Part shown: positions 35,061 through 45,819 of the stretch, one piece after another | Numbering within the stretch: the first letter of the stretch is position 1 | Layout of the letters: each line of letters begins with the position of its first letter | NCBI RefSeq assembly: GCF_030269365.1 | Contig: NZ_BSTF01000031.1 | Location: forward strand, 1-63,287 | Source: Lentzea sp. NBRC 102530 | GTDB lineage: Bacteria; Actinomycetota; Actinomycetes; Mycobacteriales; Pseudonocardiaceae | Length of the DNA: 63,287 nucleotides | Direction: 5' to 3' | Translations under genes and position numbers: made by a program | The notes under the pieces: model-generated | Told to the model about the DNA's origin: nothing | What the model saw: only the letters and a program-made list of their open reading frames with translations | The model's database searches: none

Positions 35061-35935
35061 GGCCGGTCGTGGTGGTCGGTGACGCGGGCCTCGACGTGGT
35101 GGCCCGCCACACCGGCCCCATCGCCCACGGCGGCGACGTGCGGGCGAAGGTCACCATCGAACCGGGCGGCGCCGGCGCCAACACCGCCGTCTGGCTCGCC
35201 GCCTGCGGTGCCTCGCCGGTACTGGTGGCCCGTGTGGGCGCCGACTCGGCGGGCCGCCAGGTCCACGCCGAACTGACCACGGCGGGCGTCCAGTGCGCGT
35301 TCGCCGTCGACCCCGACCTCGCCACCTGCTGCGTCGTGGTCCTGGTCGACGAGAACGGACAGCGCTCGATGCTGCCCGACCGGGGCGCGAACGCCCGCTT
35401 CTCCCCCGCCGACCTCGACCCGGGCCTGCTCGCCGGGGCGAACGGCCACCTGCACCTGTCCGGGTACGTACTGCTGGACGCGACCTCCCGGCCGGCTGGG
35501 CTGGCGGTGCTCGCGGCGGCGCGGGCGGCGGGCTGGACAACGTCGGTGGACCCGCAGGCCGCCGTGCTGATCCACTCGGCCGAGGCGTTCCTGCAGGACG
35601 TGCGCGGCGTCGACTTCCTGCTGCCCAACGCCGACGAACTGCTCGCCCTGACCGGGTCGTCCGAACCCGCGTCGGCCAAGACGCTGCTCTCGCACGTCGG
35701 TGCCGTCGTGGTGACCTCGGGACCGGACGGTGCGACGTGGGTCGACGCCGACGAGCTCGTCTCGGTCCCCGCTGAAGTCACTAAGTGCGTCGACTCGACG
35801 GGTGCCGGCGACGCGTTCGACGCGGGGTTCCTCGCGGCGTGGCTGGCGGGCTCGTCGAAGCGGGACGCACTGCTCGGCGGCGTCCGGGCGGGATCACGGG
35901 CCGTCAGCGTCGTCGGCGCTCAACCGCCCCGCTGA
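35057..35935 (+). CDS. psuK: PfkB-family pseudouridine kinase
   Basis: A 292-residue ribokinase-like enzyme that would phosphorylate pseudouridine to supply PsuG. The fold is marked by the N-terminal VVGDAGLDVVA, the substrate-side GGAGANTAVWLAACGA, and the C-terminal PfkB signature VDSTGAGDAFDAGF with the catalytic aspartate in GAGDAF. The GTG at 35057 overlaps the psuG stop, so translation is coupled. It is followed by the GATATATC inverted repeat. Confidence 0.93.
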   Translation: MRPVVVVGDAGLDVVARHTGPIAHGGDVRAKVTIEPGGAGANTAVWLAACGASPVLVARVGADSAGRQVHAELTTAGVQCAFAVDPDLATCCVVVLVDENGQRSMLPDRGANARFSPADLDPGLLAGANGHLHLSGYVLLDATSRPAGLAVLAAARAAGWTTSVDPQAAVLIHSAEAFLQDVRGVDFLLPNADELLALTGSSEPASAKTLLSHVGAVVVTSGPDGATWVDADELVSVPAEVTKCVDSTGAGDAFDAGFLAAWLAGSSKRDALLGGVRAGSRAVSVVGAQPPR

Positions 35936-35949
35936 CCTGAGCGTTCTCC

Positions 35950-35985
35950 CACCGATATATCAGTTCTCAGGCTGATATATCGGTG
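35950..35985. repeat. Inverted GATATATCGG pair between convergent genes
   Basis: CACCGATATATCAG (35950-35963) and its exact reverse complement CTGATATATCGGTG (35972-35985) flank TTCTCAGG. It fills the space between psuK and the convergent DUF3099 gene, so a bidirectional terminator is possible, but the stem core is AT-rich and repeats a motif found at 30823 and 46208. Confidence 0.85.
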
Positions 35986-35986
35986 C

Positions 35987-36301
35987 TCAGCCGTCGATGA
36001 CGGTGGTGCTCTTCGGCGCGATGGCGCGGCGCTCCACCTCGTGCCGGTTGACCTTCTCGGTCTTGCGCGGCGGCCGGTCGTTCGCGATCAGCACGGCCAT
36101 CCACGGCAACGGCACGGACAGCACGATGAAGAACAGGGCCAGCCACCAGGTGTGCGCGAACAGAGCCGCGAGGATGAGGCACGGGAAGCGCAGACTCATC
36201 ATGATCGCGTACTTCTTGCGCCGGGCGGCGTGCTGTTCTTCGTAGGACGGGGCCGCCTCGGTGATCAACACCGGGGTGTCGTTCCGGTCGGGACTGCTCA
36301 C
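35987..36301 (-). CDS. DUF3099 membrane protein
   Basis: A 104-residue protein of the DUF3099 family (Rv2709 position, by recall). The soluble N-terminus has the family motif VLITEAAPSYEEQHAARRKKY, in part, then two close membrane segments (MMSLRFPCLILAALFAH and WLALFFIVLSVPLPWMAVLI), and a basic tail. Function unknown. GTG 36301 has GGAGGTGG upstream. Confidence 0.9.
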   Translation of the reverse strand: MSSPDRNDTPVLITEAAPSYEEQHAARRKKYAIMMSLRFPCLILAALFAHTWWLALFFIVLSVPLPWMAVLIANDRPPRKTEKVNRHEVERRAIAPKSTTVIDG

Positions 36302-36365
36302 GACACCACCTCCACTCCCTCATCGTCGCACGTCCGAGTGACGCCCGGGACAGCCGGTCGGCGGT

Positions 36366-36377
36366 TAACATCCGCGG
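36366..36377 (+). promoter_or_regulatory. Leaderless promoter of PucR-family gene
   Basis: TAACAT (36366-36371) ends exactly 6 nt before the GTG at 36378, so the transcript should begin at the start codon. Confidence 0.55.
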
Positions 36378-37862
36378 GTGGTCGCCCTTGATCGCCTCGT
36401 GGACGTGCTCGGCAGCCTCGGCACGCACCTGGCCTGCGCGCCGAAGGGTCGCGACGCCGAACTCCGCGGGGTTGCCCTGCACGACCCGGCCGAAAACACC
36501 CCGGCCGCGGCGGGTGACGTGCTTCTCGGACTCGGCACCCCGTCGGTCGCGGCGGCGGTGCGGCTGGTGTCGTCGACGGCGGCGTCGGCGGTGGTGCTGC
36601 ACGGCAAGCCGCCGCTCGACGAACGGGTGATCGCGGCGGCGAAGAAGTCCGGCGCGGCCGTGCTGCTCGTGGACCCGTCGGTGCCGTGGAGCCAGCTGGC
36701 GAACGTCACTCAGACACTGGTCAACGGCGGCACGCGGACCGGCGACCTGTTCGGCCTCGCGGACGTGATCGCGGGCGTCGTCGGCGGGCCGGTGACGATC
36801 GAGGACCAGCAGTCCCGCGTCCTCGCCTACTCCTACCGGCAGGAGGACGTCGACCCCGTCCGCGTGCAGACCATCCTCGGCCGGCGGGTGCCGGAGGAGG
36901 CGCGGCGGGCGCTGGACGAGTTCGGCGTGTTCACGCACCTGGCGTCGTCGGACGAACCGATCTTCGTGCCCAAGCTGACCGACCAGCTGGGCAACCGGCT
37001 CGTCGCCGCCGTGCGGGCGGGGCGGGAACTGCTCGGGTCGGTGTGGGTCGAGGTGACCGGGCCGGTGGACGCGGCGCGGTCGGCGGCGCTGGTCGACGGC
37101 GCGCGCACGGCGGCGTTGCACCTGCTGCGGTCGCGGGCGTCGACGGACCTCGAACGCCAGGCCGAGGCCGACCTCGTCATCCGGCTGCTCGACCAGCCCG
37201 AGTCCGCCGACGTCGCCCGGCTCGGGCTGCCGTCGGCCGACCTGCGGGTGATCGCCGTGCAGGCCCACGCCGGCGAGGGCGAGCACGGCGCCGCGGTGCT
37301 CGCGTTCCAGCGGGCGACGGCCGGGTTCGGCTGGTCGCGGCCGGGGCGCAGCGCGTTGTTCGGCAACGTCCTCTACACCGTCATCCCCGCCGCCGACGAC
37401 GCCGTCGCGTGGGTGCGTTCACTGGTGCGGGAGCTGCCGGCGGAGGCGACGGTGCTCGCGGGCATCGGCGGCCCGGCCGAGGCCGCGCAGCTGCCGACGT
37501 CACGGCAGGAGGCCGACGAATGCCTCGCGCTCTCCACCGGTGCGCCGGTGGTGTACGACGACGCGTGGGCGCGGGTGTTGCTGCACCGGCTCGCCGCCGT
37601 CGCGGAAGCCGGACGACTGCCTGCCCGCGGACCGATATCCAACATATTGCGATTCGACGCGGAGAACGGGACGCAGTACGCGGCGACGTTGCGGGCCTGG
37701 CTCGCGAACCAGGGGGACGTGCGGGCGGCGGCGAAGGAGCTCGGCGTGCACCCCAACACGTTGCGCTACCGCATGCAGAAGATGGCCGAGGTGACTCCGC
37801 TCCCCCTCGACGACGCCGACCAGCGGCTCGCGATGGCCATCGCCCTCCAGATCACGCGGTGA
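36378..37862 (+). CDS. PucR/CdaR-family transcriptional regulator
   Basis: A 494-residue regulator: an N-terminal PucR-like domain (about 1-125), a GAF-like/GGDEF-like middle with VTIEDQQSRVLAYSYRQED and DLRVIAVQAHAGEG, and a C-terminal PucR helix-turn-helix (DVRAAAKELGVHPNTLRYRM, about 455-475). Family members sense purine intermediates, sugars or other small molecules; the ligand here is unknown. It starts leaderless at GTG 36378. The next gene begins 10 nt after its stop. Confidence 0.88.
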   Translation: MVALDRLVDVLGSLGTHLACAPKGRDAELRGVALHDPAENTPAAAGDVLLGLGTPSVAAAVRLVSSTAASAVVLHGKPPLDERVIAAAKKSGAAVLLVDPSVPWSQLANVTQTLVNGGTRTGDLFGLADVIAGVVGGPVTIEDQQSRVLAYSYRQEDVDPVRVQTILGRRVPEEARRALDEFGVFTHLASSDEPIFVPKLTDQLGNRLVAAVRAGRELLGSVWVEVTGPVDAARSAALVDGARTAALHLLRSRASTDLERQAEADLVIRLLDQPESADVARLGLPSADLRVIAVQAHAGEGEHGAAVLAFQRATAGFGWSRPGRSALFGNVLYTVIPAADDAVAWVRSLVRELPAEATVLAGIGGPAEAAQLPTSRQEADECLALSTGAPVVYDDAWARVLLHRLAAVAEAGRLPARGPISNILRFDAENGTQYAATLRAWLANQGDVRAAAKELGVHPNTLRYRMQKMAEVTPLPLDDADQRLAMAIALQITR

Positions 37863-37872
37863 CCCGGGCGGC

Positions 37873-39345
37873 GTGAAAGCATCTCCTCCCGTGCACCCCG
37901 ATCTTTCTGCTGACCTGTGCGCTCGTCTGCGCGAGGCCTTCCTGACCGCCGGCTACACCGCGGACGGCGTCGTCGACGCGCTCGGCCCGCAGGCCCACGC
38001 CGCGCTCGGCCGCGGTGAACCGGAGCCCGCCCGCCGCGCGAGCAGGGACGCCGGGTCGCTCGGCACGCTGATCCGCCTGTTCCTGCTCGGCGACGAGGAG
38101 CCGGAGAAGGACGTCCGCGCCGCCCTCGCCGGCGTCGACGTCGACGACGCCGTCCGCAACGAGGTCCTCACCAAGGATCTCAAGGCGGGCCTGGACGTCC
38201 GGCCGTACGAGGACAACTGGTGGGTCATCGCCGACCTCGACTCCGACCTGCGCGGCGGTGCCGTGCCCGAGGACCACGTGCTCGGCGTCGGCCACGCGTC
38301 CATCAGCCTCGCCCGCGCCACCAAGCGCACGCCCGTCGGCACGCTGCTCGACCTCGGCACCGGCTGCGGCGTCCAGGCCCTGCACGCCAGCACCCACGCC
38401 GAGCGCATCACCGCCACCGACCTGTCCGAACGCGCGCTCAGGCTCGCCCAGGGCACGTTCCGGATGAACGAACTCGACGTCGAGACGCTGCAGGGCGAGT
38501 GGTTCGGCCCAGTCCGCAACCGGCGGTTCGACCAGGTCGTCTGCAACCCGCCGTTCGTCGTCGGCCCGCCCCGCGTCGACTTCGTCTACCGCGACTCCGG
38601 CCTCGGCGGCGACGACGCGTCGGCGCTGGTCATCCGGCAGCTGCCGGCGTTCCTCAACGAGGGCGGCGTCGGCCAGCTGCTCGCGTCCTGGGTCCACCGC
38701 AAGGGTGAGGACTGGGAGGAGCGCGTGTCGAGCTGGCTGCCCCGCGGCGGCATCGACGCGTGGTTCGTGCAGCGTGACATCGCCGAGCCCGCGCTGTACG
38801 TCGGCACGTGGCTCAAGGACGCGGGCGTCGACCCGCGCAGCCCCGAGGGCCGTCAGAAGGCCGCCGCGTGGCTCGACTGGTTCGAGGAGAACGACGTCCA
38901 GGGCGTCGGCTTCGGCTACGTGACGCTGCGCCGCACCGACGAGATGCACTCCCAGGTCATCTGCGAGGACCTGCGCCACGCCTACGACGACCCGCTGGGC
39001 CCGGAGGCCGCGCGCTGGCTCGACAACGTCGCGTGGCTCCGCGCCAACCCCGACCTGCTGGGCCGGCGGTTCCGGGTCGCCGACACCGTCCTGCTCGAGG
39101 AGGTCTCGGAGCCGGGTGACGAGGGCTGGCGCAAGGTCGTCGCGCGCCTGCACCGCACCGACGGGCCCGGCTGGCAGCACGAGGTCGACGAGGCGACGGC
39201 CAAGCTCGTCGCGGGCTGCAACGGCGCCCTGCCGCTCGAGGACCTGCTCGCACTCCTGGAGTTCGCTTACGGAGAAATCGACGCGGAAGCGGCCTTGCCG
39301 ATCGTTCGTGATCTCATCCGGCACGGAATGTTGATTCCCGCGTGA
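37873..39345 (+). CDS. N6/N5-type SAM methyltransferase
   Basis: A 490-residue methyltransferase. An N-terminal helical domain (about 1-130) precedes the Rossmann core with motif I LLDLGTGCGVQAL, the acidic ATDLSERAL, and motif IV CNPPFVVGPP. NPPF/Y marks enzymes that methylate an amino group, on adenine or on glutamine as in PrmC. The C-terminal 200 residues have no known fold. The substrate is unknown. GTG 37873 is one start; GTG 37891 (VHPDLSADLCARL) is nearly as good. Its end overlaps dtd by 4 bp. Confidence 0.85.
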   Translation: MKASPPVHPDLSADLCARLREAFLTAGYTADGVVDALGPQAHAALGRGEPEPARRASRDAGSLGTLIRLFLLGDEEPEKDVRAALAGVDVDDAVRNEVLTKDLKAGLDVRPYEDNWWVIADLDSDLRGGAVPEDHVLGVGHASISLARATKRTPVGTLLDLGTGCGVQALHASTHAERITATDLSERALRLAQGTFRMNELDVETLQGEWFGPVRNRRFDQVVCNPPFVVGPPRVDFVYRDSGLGGDDASALVIRQLPAFLNEGGVGQLLASWVHRKGEDWEERVSSWLPRGGIDAWFVQRDIAEPALYVGTWLKDAGVDPRSPEGRQKAAAWLDWFEENDVQGVGFGYVTLRRTDEMHSQVICEDLRHAYDDPLGPEAARWLDNVAWLRANPDLLGRRFRVADTVLLEEVSEPGDEGWRKVVARLHRTDGPGWQHEVDEATAKLVAGCNGALPLEDLLALLEFAYGEIDAEAALPIVRDLIRHGMLIPA

Positions 39346-39767
39346 AAGCGGTTGTGGCGCGCGTCACAGAAGCGAGTGTCGAAGTCGAGGGGGAGATCGT
39401 CGGCGCGATCGACGAGCCCGGATTGCTGGTCCTGCTCGGCGTCCACCACGACGACACACCCGAGCTGGCGGCCAAAATGGCGCAGAAGCTGCACGGGTTG
39501 CGCATCCTCGACGACGAGCGGTCGTGTGAGTCGACCGGTGCTCCGTTGCTGGTCGTCAGCCAGTTCACGCTCTACGGGGACACGCGGAAGGGTCGCCGTC
39601 CGTCCTGGACGGCGGCCGCCCGGCCCGAGCACGCGGAACCCTTGGTGAACGCCGTCGTGCAGGAACTACGCCAAAAGGGCGCGCGAGTCGAAACGGGACG
39701 ATTCAGAGCCGAGATGAAGGTACGGAGCGTGAACGACGGTCCGTTCACGGTGATCGTAGAGCTCTGA
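39342..39767 (+). CDS. dtd: D-aminoacyl-tRNA deacylase
   Basis: A 141-residue enzyme that removes D-amino acids (and glycine) from mischarged tRNA. It has both signature elements: SQFTLYGDTRKGRRPSW with the catalytic threonine region, and the cross-subunit NDGPFT at the C-terminus (usual Gly-cisPro). The GTG at 39342 overlaps the preceding gene's stop (GTGA). Length is typical. Confidence 0.96.
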   Translation: MKAVVARVTEASVEVEGEIVGAIDEPGLLVLLGVHHDDTPELAAKMAQKLHGLRILDDERSCESTGAPLLVVSQFTLYGDTRKGRRPSWTAAARPEHAEPLVNAVVQELRQKGARVETGRFRAEMKVRSVNDGPFTVIVEL

Positions 39768-39845
39768 GGAAAGGGTTCTCAGGCAGTTCTCAGATTAGTC
39801 GCGCAACCGCTGTGACAGCGGTGACGTCTTCAGGTCATGGAAGTC

Positions 39846-39873
39846 GGGAACGAATTCGGAATCGCGTTCGTTA
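39846..39873 (+). promoter_or_regulatory. SigH/SigR-type promoter upstream of sigB
   Basis: GGGAAC (39846-39851) and CGTTA (39869-39873) are separated by 17 nt, matching the oxidative-stress ECF consensus GGGAAT-N16/17-CGTT. It is 163 bp before the sigB ATG. Mycobacterial sigB is known to be transcribed by SigH and related factors. Confidence 0.6.
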
Positions 39874-40035
39874 CCCAGGTATCAGCCAGCTAGCGATGGG
39901 ATCCCGAGCGGGCCCGCCGCAACCGGCAACCAGGGCGCAGCGCCGCGCCGCCTTGACCGCCACGCGCGACTGTTCGATCAGGAGCCACAGGCCTGACCGA
40001 CAGCAGCGTCGCCCGCACCAGGGGGAGGGAGATCC

Positions 40036-41025
40036 ATGACCGTCACGAGGATCTCCGACCGTGAAGTCGGAGAGAACACGCCCACCGTCGTCGAGCACGA
40101 ACTCGACGCGCAGGGACCAGCAGCCGACCTCGTTCGAGTCTACCTGAACGGAATCGGCAAGACCGCGCTCCTCACCGCCGAGGAGGAGGTGGAGCTCGCC
40201 AAGCGCATCGAGGCCGGTGTGTTCGCGCAGCACGTCATGGAGACGGCCAAGCGCCTCACCCCCACCCGTCGCGAAGAGCTGGGGGAGCTCGTCCGCGACG
40301 GCCGCCGCGCCAAGGACCACCTGCTCAAGGCCAACCTGCGCCTGGTCGTGTCGCTGGCCAAGCGCTACACCGGCCGCGGCATGCCGCTGCTGGACCTGAT
40401 CCAGGAAGGCAACCTGGGCCTCATCCGCGCGGTCGAGAAGTTCGACTACACCAAGGGCTTCAAGTTCTCGACGTACGCGACGTGGTGGATCCGCCAGGCG
40501 ATCACCCGCGGCATGGCTGACCAGGGCCGCACCATCCGCCTCCCCGTCCACCTCGTCGAGCAGGTGAACAAGCTCGCGCGGATCAAGCGCGACCTGCACC
40601 AGACGCTCGGCCGCGAGGCGACCAACGAGGAGCTGGCGAAGGAAGCGGGCCTGAACGTCGACAAGGTCGCCGACCTGCTCGACCACGCCCGTGACCCGGT
40701 ATCGCTCGACATGCCGGTCGGCACGGAGGAGGACGCGCCCCTCGGTGACTTCATCGAGGACTCGGACGCCACCGACGCCGAGAGCGCCGTCATCTCGGGG
40801 CTGCTGCAGGACGACCTGCGCCGCGTGCTCGCGACGCTGGAGCCGCGCGAGCAGGCCGTGATCCGGCTGCGCTACGGCCTCGAGGACGGCCAGCCGCGCA
40901 CGCTGGACCAGATCGGCAAGCGGTTCGGCCTGTCGCGCGAGCGGGTGCGTCAGATCGAGCGCGAGGTCATGTCGAAGCTCCGGCAGGGCGAGCGGGCGGC
41001 GAAGCTGCGGGCGTACGCCTCGTAA
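40036..41025 (+). CDS. sigB: Group 2 RNA polymerase sigma factor SigB
   Basis: A 329-residue sigma-70 factor without the long acidic N-terminus of SigA. Region 1.2 DLVRVYLNGIGKTALL, region 2.3-2.4 FKFSTYATWWIRQAITRGM, region 3 IKRDLHQTLGREAT, region 4.2 LDQIGKRFGLSRERVRQIE. It is closely related to sigA in the DNA-binding regions and is expected to control stress and stationary-phase genes. GGGAGGGAG lies upstream of the ATG. A SigH-like promoter lies at 39846-39873. Confidence 0.96.
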   Translation: MTVTRISDREVGENTPTVVEHELDAQGPAADLVRVYLNGIGKTALLTAEEEVELAKRIEAGVFAQHVMETAKRLTPTRREELGELVRDGRRAKDHLLKANLRLVVSLAKRYTGRGMPLLDLIQEGNLGLIRAVEKFDYTKGFKFSTYATWWIRQAITRGMADQGRTIRLPVHLVEQVNKLARIKRDLHQTLGREATNEELAKEAGLNVDKVADLLDHARDPVSLDMPVGTEEDAPLGDFIEDSDATDAESAVISGLLQDDLRRVLATLEPREQAVIRLRYGLEDGQPRTLDQIGKRFGLSRERVRQIEREVMSKLRQGERAAKLRAYAS

Positions 41026-41126
41026 GTCACCCGTCCGGCAGTATTGACTTGTGACTCAACTCACGGCACGGTCGGGCGTTACCAGAGCCACGCGGTGCCC
41101 GCCGTGAGTCGGGTTTCGCACGCGAA

Positions 41127-41163
41127 GGAAGGTCGGGGCGGCCGGGGGCCGCCCCGGCCTTCC
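41127..41163 (+). terminator. sigB terminator
   Basis: GGAAGGTCGGGGCGGCC (41127-41143) pairs with GGCCGCCCCGGCCTTCC (41147-41163), a 17-bp stem with one G-U and loop GGG. It is about 100 nt after the sigB stop. Confidence 0.8.
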
Positions 41164-41285
41164 GCCATCTCCGGGCCTGTTCGAAGGGCCGTAGCGAAGA
41201 ACACGGTGGACGCGAGCCAATACGTCCCTTTGGTGGCGGTACGGTTTTCTGATCCGAACTGCACACCGTTGGAGTTGTGTACCCC

Positions 41286-42941
<1,656 letters not shown>

Positions 42942-42970
42942 TTTTCAGGCGTTAGACCTTCTCACCATCG

Positions 42971-43023
42971 CGAGACCCCCGATCCGACAGTACGGTTGTA
43001 CTGCATACAGATCGGGGGTTTCG
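42971..43023 (+). promoter_or_regulatory. Nested hairpin between fumarase and VOC gene
   Basis: CGAGACCCCCGATC (42971-42984) pairs with GATCGGGGGTTTCG (43010-43023) with one G-U. Inside the loop, CAGTAC (42988-42993) pairs with GTACTG (42998-43003). The outer right arm includes GGGGG (43014-43018), the likely ribosome binding site of the VOC gene, so it may work both as the fumarase terminator and as a block on VOC translation. Confidence 0.65.
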
Positions 43024-43025
43024 CG

Positions 43026-43391
43026 TTGATCCACCACGTGCAGGTCGCCTGCCCCGCAGGCACCGAGGACGCCCAGCGCGCCTTCTACACGGGCGTGCTG
43101 GGCTGGGCCGAACTGCCCAAACCACCCCTGCTCGCCGCCCGCGGCGGTTGCTGGTTCGCCGTGCCCGGCGGCGGTGAGGTCCACGTCGGCGTCGAGGCCG
43201 GCTTCCGCCCCGCCCGCAAAGCGCACCCCGCGTTCGTCGTCGACGTGACGCGGGTGGCCGAGGCGGTGGCGGCAGCCGGCCATCCCGTCGTCTGGGCGGA
43301 CCCGGCCGAGATCCCCGGCCGCCTCCGCTTCCACACGTTCGACGGGGTGGGCAACCGAATCGAGTTCCTGGCCGACGCCGGACCCGTTTGA
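43026..43391 (+). CDS. VOC-family (glyoxalase-like) protein
   Basis: A 121-residue vicinal oxygen chelate fold protein with IHHVQVACPAG at the start, RAFYTGVLGW, and the end motif DGVGNRIEFLA, where His and Glu are the typical metal ligands. Substrate unknown; it may be a dioxygenase, lyase or binding protein. I chose TTG at 43026 because GGGGG lies 7 nt upstream. A longer frame from 42996 would pass through the nested hairpin. Confidence 0.8.
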   Translation: MIHHVQVACPAGTEDAQRAFYTGVLGWAELPKPPLLAARGGCWFAVPGGGEVHVGVEAGFRPARKAHPAFVVDVTRVAEAVAAAGHPVVWADPAEIPGRLRFHTFDGVGNRIEFLADAGPV

Positions 43392-43434
43392 GGCCGATGG
43401 CAACACCATCCGCGTGAGACGCGATAGTGATGTC

Positions 43435-45819
43435 ATGGCGTCGCGTCAGGTGAAGATCAACGTGGTGGCAATAGCCTTGGTGGCCGCCGCGCTCGCCTTG
43501 GTTACCAACTACGCCACCGCTCAGATTCCGGAGTTCTTCCAGGACCAGTGGCGCGTCTGGCTGACCTTCGTCGTTCTCGTGTTGCTGGTCGCCGTCCTCC
43601 AACTGATGGCCAACCGCGAGAAGTCAGCAGAGCCCGCAGGCCCTGACCGAGTCTGGAACGTACCGGGCCGCAACCCGAACTTCACCGGCCGCGACAAGGA
43701 CTTGAAAGCCCTCCAACGCCTGCTGAAAACCCGATCGCGCGTAGCAGTGCACGCCGTACGAGGCATGGGCGGCGTAGGAAAAACCCAACTGGCTCTGGAG
43801 TTCTGCCACCGCCACTGCACCCGCCTCGAAGCCGTGTGGTGGTTCGAAGCAGAAAACCCCACTCTGCTCCCCGACCAGTTCCGCACCCTGGGCCGGATGC
43901 TGGGCCTGGAACTCGTGTCCGACGCGACCGAGACGGTGCAGATCGTCCTGGCCAGACTGCGCGGCCTGAAGAACTGGCTGCTGATCTTCGACAACGCCGA
44001 GTCGGCAGCCGACCTGCACCCGTTCCTCCCGTCAGACACCGGCCGAGTGCTGATCACAACTCGCCGTGCCGGCTTCGACGCTATCGGCGGCTTGCTGGAC
44101 CTCGACACGATGGCCCGCCAGGAGTCCACCAAACTGCTGGCCCGACGCGCTCCGCGCCTCACCCCAGCCGAAGCCGACGAACTGGCCGAACTCCTGGGCG
44201 ACCTCCCACTGGGCCTGGAACAGGCCGCCGCCTACCTGGCTCAGTCGCAGATTCCGGCGCAGGAGTACCTCACCCTCCTGCGCACCGCCCCGGACACCTT
44301 GTCGGACAAGGGCGTAGACGGGCTCCGTCGCACCTCGGACCGCTCCCTGGCCAAGCTGTGGACGCTCAGCCTCCAACGCCTCGACGAACGCCACCCCGCC
44401 GCCGCCCAACTGCTGGCGATCTGCGCCTACATGGCACCGGAAGCCATTCCACTCACGCTGTTCACGACCGGCAGCGACGCCCTGCCGGCCTTGCTCGGTG
44501 AGGAAGTGGCCAACGCGGCCTCACTCAGTCACATCGTGGGAGTCCTGGCGGACTACTCGCTGGTCAAGCGGGACAGCGGCACGATCACGGTGCACCGCCT
44601 CGTCCAACTGGCCGTGCGCGGCCACGCCGCCGACTCCAATCCGGAAACTTCGCAGTTCCCTCGGATGTGGTCTGTCGCCCTGCTCCATGCCCGCCTGCCC
44701 GGAAGTGTGCGAGACAACCCCGATGCATGGCCGGTGTGGCGACAGCTGCTCCCTCATGTGCTGGCGGTTCTGCATCATCAACCGACGATTCCCGATCTCG
44801 TGCCCCAATCGACGTCGTGGTTGCTGGACAGGACCGCTGCTTATCTCCAGACGACCGGCCTGATCAGCCAGGCGCGCCCGCTCCTTGAACGGGCACTCGC
44901 CATCGACGAGACCATGCACGGCCCCGACAGCTACAACGTCGCCATCACGGTGGGTAACCTCGGTTCGGTCCTGAAAGAACTCGGCCAGCCCGCTGCTGCT
45001 GTGCCGCTGATGGAGCGTGCCCTCGCAATCGTCGAAGACGGTGACGGCTCGGACCACGCCGACGTTACCGCCCTACTGGGCAACCTCGCGCTCAGCCTCG
45101 AAGACCTGGGAAGATCAGCCGAAGCCAGGGGGTTGCTCGAACGAGCGCTCGCCATCAGCGAGGCCTCTCTCGGCCCGGATGCCCCCGCCACCGGCATCCA
45201 GCTCAACAACCTGGCTTCGAACTTGAACTCTCTTGGGCACCACGATGAGGCCAGACGTCTGCTAGAGCGAGCCCTGACCATCGACCAGGCGGCCTACGGC
45301 CCGGACCATCCCAACATCGCCATCCGCCTGAACAACCTGGGTACGGTTCTCCGGGAGCTTGGCCGGTCGGACGAAGCCAGACCGCTGCTCGAGCGCGCAC
45401 TGGCCATCGACGAAGCCGTCTACGGCCCTGATCACCCCACAATCGCCATCCGCCTCAACGGACTTGGTCTCGTGCTGAGGCAAATCGGGCGATTCGCCGA
45501 CGCGCTTCCGCTGTTGGAACGCGCGCTGACGATCAGCGAGGCCGTTTACGGCCCGGACCATCCCAACATCGCCATCCGCCTGAACAACCTCGCCTTGCTG
45601 CTCAACGACCTTGATCGAGCAGCCGAGGCGAAGCCGCTCTTCGAACGTGCCATCGCCATTGACGAGGCAGCCTTCGCCCCTGACCATCCCAGGGTGGCTA
45701 TCAGCGTGGATAACCTTGGTGACGCGCTGAACCGTCTCGGGCGCGACGCCGATGCCGCCGCAATGTACGAACGAGCCGCCAGAATCAAGGCTGCTCAACC
45801 ACGCGGCGAATGTGACTAG
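43435..45819 (+). CDS. Membrane-anchored NB-ARC/TPR (STAND) ATPase
   Basis: A 794-residue STAND protein. Two N-terminal membrane segments (about 8-28 and 41-59) are followed by an NB-ARC ATPase with P-loop GMGGVGKTQLA (110-120), Walker B LLIFDNAE, a GxP-like DLPLGLEQAAAYL, and a winged-helix part ending HRLVQLAVRGHA. From about residue 481 come eight kinesin-light-chain-type TPRs of exactly 42 residues. STAND proteins oligomerise upon binding a ligand on the repeats; many are anti-phage or signalling proteins. GATAGT lies 6 nt before the ATG at 43435. Codon use looks less GC3-biased than its neighbours. An in-frame GTG at 43414 is the alternative start. No effector domain is visible beyond the membrane segments. 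Confidence 0.85.
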   Translation: MASRQVKINVVAIALVAAALALVTNYATAQIPEFFQDQWRVWLTFVVLVLLVAVLQLMANREKSAEPAGPDRVWNVPGRNPNFTGRDKDLKALQRLLKTRSRVAVHAVRGMGGVGKTQLALEFCHRHCTRLEAVWWFEAENPTLLPDQFRTLGRMLGLELVSDATETVQIVLARLRGLKNWLLIFDNAESAADLHPFLPSDTGRVLITTRRAGFDAIGGLLDLDTMARQESTKLLARRAPRLTPAEADELAELLGDLPLGLEQAAAYLAQSQIPAQEYLTLLRTAPDTLSDKGVDGLRRTSDRSLAKLWTLSLQRLDERHPAAAQLLAICAYMAPEAIPLTLFTTGSDALPALLGEEVANAASLSHIVGVLADYSLVKRDSGTITVHRLVQLAVRGHAADSNPETSQFPRMWSVALLHARLPGSVRDNPDAWPVWRQLLPHVLAVLHHQPTIPDLVPQSTSWLLDRTAAYLQTTGLISQARPLLERALAIDETMHGPDSYNVAITVGNLGSVLKELGQPAAAVPLMERALAIVEDGDGSDHADVTALLGNLALSLEDLGRSAEARGLLERALAISEASLGPDAPATGIQLNNLASNLNSLGHHDEARRLLERALTIDQAAYGPDHPNIAIRLNNLGTVLRELGRSDEARPLLERALAIDEAVYGPDHPTIAIRLNGLGLVLRQIGRFADALPLLERALTISEAVYGPDHPNIAIRLNNLALLLNDLDRAAEAKPLFERAIAIDEAAFAPDHPRVAISVDNLGDALNRLGRDADAAAMYERAARIKAAQPRGECD
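44875..45795 (+). repeat. Tandem 126-bp repeats encoding TPRs
   Basis: Units begin at 44875, 45001, 45127, 45253, 45379, 45505, 45631 and 45757, an exact 126-bp period with no indels. Each encodes about (R/K)PLLERALAIDEAVYGPDHP and a second helix ending in LG. DNA copies from 45253 to 45630 are the most alike, pointing to recent amplification. Confidence 0.85.
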
